From the NCBI GenBank assembly GCA_946408125.1, contig CAMJQW010000007.1, positions 1 to 64,000 on the forward strand: a stretch of 64,000 nucleotides of DNA. Direction: 5' to 3'. The notes under the pieces are model-generated. The model was not told the origin of the DNA and searched no databases. It worked only from the letters and a program-made list of their open reading frames with translations. Of the stretch, positions 40,064-48,908 are shown piece by piece (positions within the stretch are counted from its first letter, which is position 1; each line of letters begins with the position of its first letter). The DNA is from an uncultured Fibrobacter sp. (GTDB lineage: Bacteria > Fibrobacterota > Fibrobacteria > Fibrobacterales > Fibrobacteraceae). The position numbers and the translations under genes are program-made.

Positions 40064-41133
40064 TATGCATTTTCCTTTTCCAAAATGGCCTTCGCAATCT
40101 GGTCAGCGGCGTCGGGCATTCCGAGGCCCTTCGCGGCAGCGGCCATCTTTTCCAGTTTTCCAGCGTCGAACAAGAGCGATTCCACTTTGTTCCACAAATC
40201 ATTCGGTTCGTTATCCAATTCCACGAGGCAGGCTCCCGCCTTTTCCACGACGCGAGCGTTATGTTCCTGGTGGTTCGCAGTCGCATGCGGGTACGGCAGC
40301 AAGATGGAGGGCTTACCGAAAGCGAGAATCTCAGCAAGTGCCGAAGCACCCGCACGGCTAATAATCAGGTCCGCATGCTTCATGTAGGCGTAGATGTTGT
40401 TGAGGAATCCCCTGACAGCGACATTCGGGAGTTCACCCAGGCGGCCGTTGATGGATTCCACATTCTTCGCGCCCACCTGCCACACGACGGAAACGTCGTC
40501 GCGCGCCGTAATGGTCTTGATGCTTTCCTCGATCTTCACATTGATTCCAGCCGCACCCTGGGAACCACCCACGATAAACACGGCCTTCTTGCCCGGAGCA
40601 AATTCGGCCGGGCGGGCAAGGGAATCACCGTCGGGGAGCTTGCGCACCGGATTTCCAAAAACCATGCACTTTTCCGCGGGGAAGAACTTCGCCGCCGCAT
40701 CGGAAGTCACGAAGATGGTCTTCGCATAGCGGGATCCGACCTTGTTCGCGACACCCGCGACCGCATTCTGTTCCTGCAGGTAGACAGGAATTCCGAGGCG
40801 TCCTGCCGCCATCACGATGGGAAGCGACACGTAACCGCCCGTCGCCACGACCACGTCGGGGTTGACCTTCTTCACCACGCTCTTCGCGCGAACGAGAGAC
40901 TTCGAAAGCTTGAAGGGAAGAGCCAAGTTCTTGAGGAACGGACCGCGGTGAAGCGGTTCTGCCGTAATGTATTCATACGGCCAGTCGCCCGCCACAAGGC
41001 GTTCTTCCATGGAATCCTTGCGACCCGCGAACGTAATGTCCGTATAGCCCATCTTCTTGAGGCTTTCGGCAATCGCTACCGCCGGAAAGATGTGGCCACC
41101 AGTGCCACCGCATACAAACAGGAACTTTTTCAT
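40063..41133 (-). CDS. murG: UDP-GlcNAc:lipid I GlcNAc transferase
   Basis: FVCGGTGGHIFPAVAIAESLKK; VGGSQGAAGINV; ISRAGASALAEILAFGKPSILLPYPHATANHQEHNARVVEKAGA. Confidence 0.97.
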   Translation of the reverse strand: MKKFLFVCGGTGGHIFPAVAIAESLKKMGYTDITFAGRKDSMEERLVAGDWPYEYITAEPLHRGPFLKNLALPFKLSKSLVRAKSVVKKVNPDVVVATGGYVSLPIVMAAGRLGIPVYLQEQNAVAGVANKVGSRYAKTIFVTSDAAAKFFPAEKCMVFGNPVRKLPDGDSLARPAEFAPGKKAVFIVGGSQGAAGINVKIEESIKTITARDDVSVVWQVGAKNVESINGRLGELPNVAVRGFLNNIYAYMKHADLIISRAGASALAEILAFGKPSILLPYPHATANHQEHNARVVEKAGACLVELDNEPNDLWNKVESLLFDAGKLEKMAAAAKGLGMPDAADQIAKAILEKENA

Positions 41134-42302
41134 TTTTCAGCCCTCGTAAAATCAAAGCCGCTAAATGCATTGGCCGCAGGCCCTTCGCATCCGGTCATAT
41201 ATGGTTCAACAATCTTCTTGCCCGTACCCGCCTTGGAAATATTCAGGAGGATACCGATAAACAATCCCGAGAAAATCAGGTTCGTTCCGCCAAAGCTCAG
41301 GAACGGGAGCGGCTGCCCCGTCGTCGGGAAAAGACCCGTACAGACGCAGACATGCACAAGGAAATTCAGGAAAAGCGAAATCGTCAACGCGACGGCCATG
41401 TACTTGCCGAAACGGGTAGAAGAATTCCTCGCGATTTCGAAGCCCTGGTAGAACAGCAGCGTAAAGGCGAGCAGGACACCGAACGTACCGATAAAGCCCA
41501 TCTCCTCGCCTATGACCGCATAGACCACGTCCTTGTGGGCTTCGGGCAGGTAACCGAGCTTCTGCATACCCATGCCGATGCCGGTACCGAAAATGCCACC
41601 GTTCCCGAGCGCTTCGAGGGCCCTCTCGCCCTGCATGGCGGAATTCTGGTTCGCAGTCGGGTCGAAGAACGCTGCGATACGCTTGGAAGTATGAGACTTT
41701 ATCAAGAGCACGATAACGCCGACAAAGGCGCTCGCGCCCAATACGGGCAGCAGGTACTTGAGCCTTGCGCCGGCCACGAGCAGCACCACGAGGGTAATTC
41801 CCGCAAAAAGAATCAACATCGAGAAGTTCGGCTGCAAGGCAAGCAGGATGGCAGAAATCACGAACGGGATGCCCGGCTGGATAATGCTGCACTTGAGCGT
41901 GCCGATATGCATTCCCGCCTCGGAAAGCTTGGTCGCGACCATCGTGATAAGCCCGAGTTTCAGGATTTCGGAGGGCTGGATACCCCAAATCCAACGGCTC
42001 GCGCCCTTCACGTCGCCACCGGCGACAATGGCCGCAAGCGTGAGGATGCACCCGACGATAAAAATGACCCTCGCGCCTTTTTTCCAGATGGAATAATCCA
42101 CCTTCGCCGCGATAAACATGGCCGCCAATGCCACAACCACCTTCCAGCAATGCGCCTTCAGGTAGTATTCCGGCGTAAGGCCGAGCTTGAGCGCATGCGT
42201 CGTCGAGGCCGTGTACACGACGACACAGCCAAGACACATCAACACGAGTGTCGACAGCAGCAGAAGCTTGTTTACGCCAGATGTCATGACAGAACCATTC
42301 AT
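41130..42302 (-). CDS. ftsW: Cell division protein / peptidoglycan glycosyltransferase FtsW (SEDS)
   Basis: Multiple TM; GASRWIWGIQPSEILKLGLI; LQPNFSMLILF; KLGYLPEAHKDVVYAVIGEEMGFIG; GLFPTTGQPLPFLSFGGTNLI. Confidence 0.95.
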   Translation of the reverse strand: MNGSVMTSGVNKLLLLSTLVLMCLGCVVVYTASTTHALKLGLTPEYYLKAHCWKVVVALAAMFIAAKVDYSIWKKGARVIFIVGCILTLAAIVAGGDVKGASRWIWGIQPSEILKLGLITMVATKLSEAGMHIGTLKCSIIQPGIPFVISAILLALQPNFSMLILFAGITLVVLLVAGARLKYLLPVLGASAFVGVIVLLIKSHTSKRIAAFFDPTANQNSAMQGERALEALGNGGIFGTGIGMGMQKLGYLPEAHKDVVYAVIGEEMGFIGTFGVLLAFTLLFYQGFEIARNSSTRFGKYMAVALTISLFLNFLVHVCVCTGLFPTTGQPLPFLSFGGTNLIFSGLFIGILLNISKAGTGKKIVEPYMTGCEGPAANAFSGFDFTRAEK

Positions 42303-42308
42303 CTACAA

Positions 42309-43697
42309 TTACGCCTTAAATACGGGAGTCATCTTGAGGAGGGCATCGACGACCTGCTCCATGTGCATGCCGCGGCTACCCTTGACGAGGAGGACATCCC
42401 CTTCCGAAACGGTGTCTTCCAGGAACTCGATGACTTCCTGGACGGATTCAAAATGGAACACGGACTTCATACCGCGGGCACGCGCACCCTTCACATAATT
42501 GCGGGCATCCTTACCCACGGCGAGGAGCAAATCGAAATCCATCTCCGAAACCAGCGCGCCCATCTGGGTATGCATATTCGCGCTTTCCTTGCCAAGTTCG
42601 AGCATATCGCCGAGGATGGCGATGCGCTTTCCCTGGGTCTTCATGTTCCCGATGGTCTGCAGAGCCATCTTCGTAGAAGACGGATTCGCGTTGTAGCAGT
42701 CCGAAACAATCTTGAAACCGTTCGCCCTCTTGAATTCCATGCGCATGTTCGTCGCACGGTAGTTTGCAAGAGCCTTCGCGATAGCCGTCATCGGAATGCC
42801 GAAAGTCTTGCCCACCGCAATGGCGGCAAGGGCGTCGTACAGGTTATGCGTGCCAGGAACGTTCAGCACGAAATGCGTGCGACCGATGTAGAAGTCGGCG
42901 CAGGATTCATCGTTCCACACAAGCCTTTCGGGGCGGATGACGCCGCGTTCCATACCGAAGGTCAGAACCTTCACGTTGCGGGTCGACTTGACCTTGCAAA
43001 GGCGCGGGTCGTCGGCATTCAGGATGAGCGTGCCGCCCTTACGGAGTCCGTCACGGATGGTGATCTTTTCGCGGAATACGCCATCCAGGTCGCCGAGGCG
43101 TTCCAAGTGGCTTGCGCCGATGTTGGTGATGACGGCGACATCCGGCTCGGTGGCGAGCGAAAGCGGACGGATTTCATTGGGACCGCTCGTCCCCATCTCC
43201 ACGACTGCCGCCTCGTGTGAATGCTTGAGCTGGAACAGCGTCATGGGCACGCCGATGTGGTTGTTGAAGTTACCCTGGGTCGCATGGGTGCAGAACTTCA
43301 TCGAAAGGACGGCCTTCGTCATCTCCTTGGTGGTGGTCTTGCCGTTACTTCCCGTAATGGCGACTTTCTTCACCTTGAAGCGGCGCTGGTAACCCTTGGC
43401 GAGTTTCAGCAACGCAGCGGTGGTATCATCCACCGGGGCATACATGTTGAAGGTATTCTTCTCAACGGCTTCCTGATTAACGATGCTCATCAACGCACCA
43501 TCCTTTTCCATTTGGTTAACAAACTGGTGGGCGTCAAAACGTACGCCCTTGATAGGCCAGAACACGACGCCCTTGGCCTTTTCACGCGAATCCATGCAAA
43601 GATTCACCTTACGCCGGAGCACACGGGACGGGACACCCACGGGGGTTGTCTCCAGAATCTCGAGCATCTCGGCGATTGTCAAATCAAGTTTCAGCAT
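42309..43697 (-). CDS. murF: UDP-MurNAc-tripeptide--D-Ala-D-Ala ligase
   Basis: VAITGSNGKTTTKEMTKAVLS; GNFNNHIGVPMTLFQLKHSHEAAVVEMGTSGPNEI; SDCYNANPSSTKMALQT. Confidence 0.96.
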   Translation of the reverse strand: MLKLDLTIAEMLEILETTPVGVPSRVLRRKVNLCMDSREKAKGVVFWPIKGVRFDAHQFVNQMEKDGALMSIVNQEAVEKNTFNMYAPVDDTTAALLKLAKGYQRRFKVKKVAITGSNGKTTTKEMTKAVLSMKFCTHATQGNFNNHIGVPMTLFQLKHSHEAAVVEMGTSGPNEIRPLSLATEPDVAVITNIGASHLERLGDLDGVFREKITIRDGLRKGGTLILNADDPRLCKVKSTRNVKVLTFGMERGVIRPERLVWNDESCADFYIGRTHFVLNVPGTHNLYDALAAIAVGKTFGIPMTAIAKALANYRATNMRMEFKRANGFKIVSDCYNANPSSTKMALQTIGNMKTQGKRIAILGDMLELGKESANMHTQMGALVSEMDFDLLLAVGKDARNYVKGARARGMKSVFHFESVQEVIEFLEDTVSEGDVLLVKGSRGMHMEQVVDALLKMTPVFKA

Positions 43698-45109
43698 TTC
43701 TCCATTGCCTTCACCGCTTCTTCGCGGTCGTCAAAATGATGTTTCGTCTTCCCGACGATCTGATAATCTTCGTGGCCCTTGCCCGCAATCACGAGCCAGT
43801 CGCCTTCCTGCAGCTCGGCGCACGCCTTCGCGATAGCCTCGGCGCGGTCTTCTACAACTTCAAACTTCTTCGTGGTCATGCCGGCACGCACATCGGCGAT
43901 AATATCGCCCGGCTTCTCGGTACGCGGATTGTCCGAGGTGAGCCATGCCTTGTCGGCAAGCGTTTCCGCGATATGGCCCATGATGGGGCGCTTGGTACGG
44001 TCGCGGTCACCACCGCATCCGAAAACCACATCCAGGTTCCCGCGGCAAAGCTTGCGGGCCGTCTGGAGCACGCGTTCCAGGGCATCGGGAGTGTGGGCGT
44101 AATCGACAACCACATGCTTGCCGCCCTTGTTCCAGACCTTTTCAAAGCGGCCCGGCACGCGGACACTCGCGAGGGCGGCGCGCATCGAAAGTTCCGGAAT
44201 GCCAATCGCGTGCGCCCACGAAAGCACGAGCAGCACGTTGTCCACGTTAAAATCGCCACAAAGCGGGGTCTCGAACTTCTCGGCAGAAATCATCGGGAGC
44301 GTAAATTCGAGCCCGAATTCCGTATTCTTCACCTCACCTTCCGTCTTTACGGAAGCCTTCGCCTTGCCCTTGCGAGACACGGCAACCTTCTTGCAGGTGA
44401 GGGATTCATAGAGCTTGTCACCGTAGGCATCGTCGATATTGATGACCGCCACGCCATTTTCCGCGAGGTACTTCGTGAACAGGAGCTTCTTTGCCTCGAA
44501 GTAGTTTTCCATCGTCTTGTGGTAATCCAGATGGTCCTGCGTGAGGTTGCTGAACAAAGCGCTCCTGAAGCGGATTCCGGCAACGCGGCCCTGATGCAGG
44601 GAATGGCTGGAAGCTTCCATCACCAGGTCGGAGCAACCCGCGGCAACGGCCTTGGCCGCAAACGCGAAGAGGTCCAGAAGCCCCGGCGTCGTGAGCGTCG
44701 CCTGCACCGAGGAATCGCCAATCTTATTCTTGATCGTGCCGAGGAGCGCCGTCTTGTGACCGGCGGACTCGAGCATCGCATTCATGAGGAACGCGCTGGT
44801 CGTCTTGCCGTTCGTTCCGGTAACCGCGTGGCATGCGAGTTTTGCAAAAGGATCCTTGTAGAAAGTCTGCGCCGCTTCCAGGCGAGCCGCCTTGACATCC
44901 GCCACCTGGATCCACTTGGAGGCAAGCCCTTCCGGCGCAGGCGTCTCGCCCACAACCGCGACCGCACCCGATGCCACGGCGTTCTGCGCGAACATCTCGT
45001 AACCATCCGCAGGCATCGAGAAGAAGAGATCACCCGGCTTCACCCTGCGCGAATCGTCACAAAGTCCCATCACGGACAACTTCTGCATCAAAGCATCCGA
45101 AATCATCAA
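43691..45109 (-). CDS. murE: UDP-MurNAc-L-Ala-D-Glu:diaminoacid ligase
   Basis: DSRRVKPGDLFFSM; AVTGTNGKTTSAFLMNAMLE; EASSHSLHQGRVAGIRF; LTSDNPRTEKPGDI (matches the meso-DAP recognition motif DNPR). Confidence 0.97.
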   Translation of the reverse strand: MMISDALMQKLSVMGLCDDSRRVKPGDLFFSMPADGYEMFAQNAVASGAVAVVGETPAPEGLASKWIQVADVKAARLEAAQTFYKDPFAKLACHAVTGTNGKTTSAFLMNAMLESAGHKTALLGTIKNKIGDSSVQATLTTPGLLDLFAFAAKAVAAGCSDLVMEASSHSLHQGRVAGIRFRSALFSNLTQDHLDYHKTMENYFEAKKLLFTKYLAENGVAVINIDDAYGDKLYESLTCKKVAVSRKGKAKASVKTEGEVKNTEFGLEFTLPMISAEKFETPLCGDFNVDNVLLVLSWAHAIGIPELSMRAALASVRVPGRFEKVWNKGGKHVVVDYAHTPDALERVLQTARKLCRGNLDVVFGCGGDRDRTKRPIMGHIAETLADKAWLTSDNPRTEKPGDIIADVRAGMTTKKFEVVEDRAEAIAKACAELQEGDWLVIAGKGHEDYQIVGKTKHHFDDREEAVKAMEKC

Positions 45110-46998
45110 CCTCGCTCCTTCAGGGTCAACCGGCAGATCATTCCCTTGCGGATAGCCTCATCCGCTTTCGGCGTCTGCGAAGCAACACGGCCCTTTCCTT
45201 CATATTCAACATTCATACGGATATTGCCCATCACTTCCAGGGCATCCTTCAGCGAAAGTCCCTTCAGGTCCGGCATCTTGGTCGCGACCGCCTCGGCGAC
45301 GCCCAGAACGATACCGGCGGAATCCTGCATGTCGATCCGCTGCGAAATAACGCGATTCCCTTCGCCATCGAACGTCACCGAGCAGCCCTTGCTGTCGGCA
45401 AGCTTCTTGGCCGCCTCGACGGTCATGCCCATGAAATCCACATCGCAAGAGCGATTCGGGTTGACCTGCGCCAGATTGTAGCTCATCGGCGAGAGCGACG
45501 GGTGGTAGTAAATCCCTTCCATGATGCGGCGGAAAATCGGACCCGCGGTAAGGCCACCCACGTGCTTGCCCTGCGGGTCATCCACCAGCACCAGGCACAC
45601 ATAGCGGGAATCCTCGACGGGAGCAAGCCCGATGAACGATGCCACCTGATGATCGCGGTCATACTTGCCCGTTTCCTGGTTGTACTTTTCGGCCGTACCG
45701 GTCTTGCCGCCGAACATCACGTCCGTAAGCTTCTTGGAGGCAACGCGCTTCGCCGTACCGCTATTCACCACGCGGTTCAGCATCGAGCGGATCTTGGAGG
45801 CCGTCTGTTCGCTCACCACGCGGCGCACTTCCACAGGTTCCTTCTTCTCGACCAGGTTCCCGTTCGCATCGCGCCATTCCTTCACAATCAGCGGTTCCAT
45901 CAGCTTGCCGCCGTTCGCAATCGCAGCGTACGCCATCACCATCTGGATGGGCGTCACCATCACGGCATGGCCAAATCCCATCGTCTTCAGGTCACTCCCG
46001 CTGTTCGCGGCAAGCGTATGCGGATCCTTCAGCGCACCGGATTCTTCGCCATAGAAGGAATCGGAAGTCTTCATGCCGAACCCGAAGTGGCTTGCGGTCT
46101 GGTAGAACTTCTGCGCACCCACTTCCGTCGCAATCTTCGCGAACACCACGTTCGAGGACTGCACCATCGCCTCACTCATGTTCATATCGCCATATTCATG
46201 CGTATCGCAGATGGGATTCGTCTTCGGGTTCCATTTCCAGCACTTGCCTTCGTTCGGGAACACGCGGGTCGTATCCACCGCACCGCTTTCGAGGGCCGCG
46301 GCGGCGGTAATCACCTTGAAGGTGGATCCCGGTTCGTAGGCCATCGCCACAATCTCGTTCTTGGACATGCGACCGATTCCCTGCGTCTTGGAATTCGGAT
46401 CGAACGTCGGGTAGCTTGCCATCGCGAGGATTTCGCCGGTATACGGGTCCACCACCACGGCGCTCGCGCTCTTCGCGCTGAATTCGGCGACGCCGTCCTT
46501 CAGGGCCTTCTCGACAATTTCCTGCATGTCCCTGTCAATCGTCAGCACAAGGTTCTTGCCCGGTTCGGCCTCGGCCACGTTTTCGCTACGGCTGTAAATT
46601 TCACGATGGCGTACATCCTGCACGCTCACGCGGAAACCTTCGACACCCGTGAGGCGGGAATCGAAAACGCGTTCCATGCCCATGTTGCCATGGCCGTTGA
46701 AGTCAAGCTTACCCACGATCTGGCTTGCAAGCTTGCCCTGCAAGAAAATACGACTGTAGTCGAGCACCTTGTTCGCGGTATCGCGCAGGTTGTCCGCTAG
46801 CACGACACCGTTCCTGTCCATAATCTGACCGCGTTCCGCATACACGTTCCTGGAACGCACGACCATGTCCTTCGTCTTCGACTGGTAAGTTTTCTGGTTC
46901 AGAACCTGGATGCTGAAGGTCTGGAGCATAAGCACCACCACGATGCTCATCACGATCCACTTGATAAATGCGAGAGGTTCGAGCCTGAACTTATTCAT
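45106..46998 (-). CDS. ftsI: Division-type penicillin-binding protein (FtsI/PBP3) with C-terminal PASTA domain
   Basis: AMAYEPGSTFKVITAAAALE (SxxK); VQSSNVVF (SxN); MFGGKTGTAEKYN (KTG); TKMPDLKGLSLKDALEVMGNIRMNVEYEGKGRVASQTPKADEAIRKGMICRLTL (PASTA). Confidence 0.95.
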   Translation of the reverse strand: MNKFRLEPLAFIKWIVMSIVVVLMLQTFSIQVLNQKTYQSKTKDMVVRSRNVYAERGQIMDRNGVVLADNLRDTANKVLDYSRIFLQGKLASQIVGKLDFNGHGNMGMERVFDSRLTGVEGFRVSVQDVRHREIYSRSENVAEAEPGKNLVLTIDRDMQEIVEKALKDGVAEFSAKSASAVVVDPYTGEILAMASYPTFDPNSKTQGIGRMSKNEIVAMAYEPGSTFKVITAAAALESGAVDTTRVFPNEGKCWKWNPKTNPICDTHEYGDMNMSEAMVQSSNVVFAKIATEVGAQKFYQTASHFGFGMKTSDSFYGEESGALKDPHTLAANSGSDLKTMGFGHAVMVTPIQMVMAYAAIANGGKLMEPLIVKEWRDANGNLVEKKEPVEVRRVVSEQTASKIRSMLNRVVNSGTAKRVASKKLTDVMFGGKTGTAEKYNQETGKYDRDHQVASFIGLAPVEDSRYVCLVLVDDPQGKHVGGLTAGPIFRRIMEGIYYHPSLSPMSYNLAQVNPNRSCDVDFMGMTVEAAKKLADSKGCSVTFDGEGNRVISQRIDMQDSAGIVLGVAEAVATKMPDLKGLSLKDALEVMGNIRMNVEYEGKGRVASQTPKADEAIRKGMICRLTLKERG

Positions 46999-47305
46999 TC
47001 CGGCCTCCCTGCATAAGCACTTTCACGGGAACCCCATTCAAGTCGAGTTCCGCACCCTCGGCAAATTCCCCGAGGTTTTCCAGAGACGAAAGCTGGTTTA
47101 TCTTGAGCTCCAGCAAAAGCGCGTCGCGCTGCAGGAACGTCACTTCCTGCGAAAGCTTGTGCTGCGTTTCATACAGGCTGTTCAGACGGTTCTGCAAATA
47201 GAGCGGAAGCATAAAGAAAAGCACCATGATCAGCAGGACCACAACGACAATCTTTAAGATTGACCTGTTGCTGGTGGGTACACGTAATTTTTCCGTCGCG
47301 CTCAT
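46991..47305 (-). CDS. ftsL: FtsL-like cell division protein
   Basis: Small bitopic protein MSATEKLRVPTSNRSILKIVVVVLLIMVLFFMLPLYLQNRLNSLYETQHKLSQEVTFLQRDALLLELKINQLSS (TM plus coiled coil) between rsmH and ftsI. Confidence 0.8.
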   Translation of the reverse strand: MSATEKLRVPTSNRSILKIVVVVLLIMVLFFMLPLYLQNRLNSLYETQHKLSQEVTFLQRDALLLELKINQLSSLENLGEFAEGAELDLNGVPVKVLMQGGRNE

Positions 47306-48258
47306 ATCCGTTCGTATACCCTTAGTTTTGCAGAGCGCGCCCTGCTGTTGTTTGCAATTTCTTCGTCCGTCGGCAGAATCGGCTTGCGATTCACCTTCTT
47401 CAAACGCTGATGGTTGCCGCCACAAGTGCATACCGGCATGTGTTCGGGGCAGATGCAGGCCTTCTCGAATTCCGCGGCCGTTTCCTTCACGCAGCGGTCT
47501 TCCACGGAATGGTAGCTCATCACCACCAGACGACCGCCCACCTTGAGGCAATCCACCGCGGCACGCATGCTGTCCTCGATTTCCTTCAGTTCGCCATTCA
47601 CTTCCATGCGGATCGCCTGGAACACGCGAGCCAGAAGTCCATTCACTTCGCGCCTCTTGTCGGGGAACACGGATTCCACGACAGCCTTCAAATCGGAAGG
47701 AACAATCTTGCGTCCTTCGGCAGACACCGCCGAAACCATTTCCACAATGCGGGTCGCAAGCTTGAACGCGCGATCCATATCGGCATTCTTGCGAAGCACC
47801 GCGGCAAGCTCTTCTGCATCAACAGTGCGGAGCCATTCCTGCGCCGAGATTCCTTCGCGGCGGTCCATGCGCAGGTCGAGCGGGTTGTTGCCCACGAAGG
47901 TGAACCCGCGTTCGGATTCATCCACCTGATGGCTGCTGATTCCCAAATCGTAAAGGATGCCGTCCAGAGTATTGGGAGCAATCTCGTTCTTCAATTCGCC
48001 GAAGCGCACCGGATGCACAATGAACTTGCACTTCACACCCGCAAGACGCTTGGTGGCGAAAGCAACCGCATCCTGATCGCGGTCGAACGCATGGAGCGTT
48101 CCGTTTTCGTTTAATTTGTTTGCAATCGCGTATGAATGTCCGCCACCGCCGAGAGTACAATCTCCGTACACGCCATCGGGCTTGATGTTCAAGCCGTCGA
48201 GGCATTCGGCGAGCATTACCGGATTATGATAGAACGGAAGATCAGCGGTTTGCATCAC
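47302..48258 (-). CDS. rsmH: 16S rRNA (cytosine1402-N4)-methyltransferase
   Basis: YHNPVMLAECLDGL; YGDCTLGGGGHSYAI; GILYDLGISSHQVDESERGFTF; MSYHSVEDRCVKE. Confidence 0.97.
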   Translation of the reverse strand: MMQTADLPFYHNPVMLAECLDGLNIKPDGVYGDCTLGGGGHSYAIANKLNENGTLHAFDRDQDAVAFATKRLAGVKCKFIVHPVRFGELKNEIAPNTLDGILYDLGISSHQVDESERGFTFVGNNPLDLRMDRREGISAQEWLRTVDAEELAAVLRKNADMDRAFKLATRIVEMVSAVSAEGRKIVPSDLKAVVESVFPDKRREVNGLLARVFQAIRMEVNGELKEIEDSMRAAVDCLKVGGRLVVMSYHSVEDRCVKETAAEFEKACICPEHMPVCTCGGNHQRLKKVNRKPILPTDEEIANNSRARSAKLRVYERI

Positions 48259-48718
48259 TGCCCTCCGTCAAGCTTTCACCGTAGAACGCAGCATCGAATG
48301 CAGCAATATCTTCATTTGTCTGCAAACCATACTTGGCATTGAAGCGTTCAGGATTCCATAGTTCGAGAGTCTTTCCGCGTGCAGGCACATAAAGGACTTC
48401 ACCCTTAAGACCAGCATACTCCAACAAAATCTTGGGAAGTAAAATGCGGTTTTGTCCGTCCAGCTCCACCACGGTGGGCCAGAGGTTTCTCCGAACTAGG
48501 TCTGCTTGACGGCGGTCGGACCGGCAGTCCAGGTCCGCCATGAACTTTTCGTATTCGGGCAAGGTAAACAACCGGAGGGTCTGCGCCGGGCCACGAGTGA
48601 CCACGAAGTTTTCCCCTTCGGAAGCCGTAAGCTGACGACGGAATTCCCTTGGGAAGGAGGATCTTCCCTTTCCATCGATAGCCGTTTGGGCTTGACCTAT
48701 GAAAGACGTAAAGTTCAT
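48242..48718 (-). CDS. mraZ: Transcriptional regulator MraZ
   Basis: MNFTSFIGQAQTAIDGKGRSSFPREFRRQLTASEGENFVVTRGPAQTLRLFTLPEYEKFMADLD...VELDGQNRILLPKILLEYAGLKGEVLYVPARGKTLELWNPERF; first gene of the cluster. Confidence 0.93.
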   Translation of the reverse strand: MNFTSFIGQAQTAIDGKGRSSFPREFRRQLTASEGENFVVTRGPAQTLRLFTLPEYEKFMADLDCRSDRRQADLVRRNLWPTVVELDGQNRILLPKILLEYAGLKGEVLYVPARGKTLELWNPERFNAKYGLQTNEDIAAFDAAFYGESLTEGSDANR

Positions 48719-48735
48719 ACTAGTTTGACACATTT

Positions 48736-48771
48736 TACCACAACACAGTACAAATCTACCATTTTCTACCA
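48736..48771 (-). promoter_or_regulatory. Candidate MraZ operator: three TGGTA half-sites upstream of mraZ
   Basis: Plus-strand TACCA at 48736, 48757 and 48767 (minus-strand TGGTA), spaced 21 and 10 bp, i.e. about one or two helical turns, 18-53 bp upstream of the mraZ ATG. Confidence 0.5.
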
Positions 48772-48908
48772 CTTTGGCAACAGAATGTGTAAAAATGTCA
48801 GTCCGAAAGCATACGAAAATCATACCTCGGATCCAGGTCCGACCGCGATGTAGTGAACAAAAGTGCACAAAACTAGCAGTTTATATGTAAATTGCTAAAT
48901 TGAGGATT

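Noticed and set aside
33328-47000. Long antisense ORFs over the cell-wall cluster and neighbours (e.g. 33328-34821, 38609-40387, 41352-43220, 43646-45481, 44971-46800)
   Set aside because: Each lies opposite a well-supported gene, has Arg/His/Val-rich shadow-ORF composition and no recognisable motifs.
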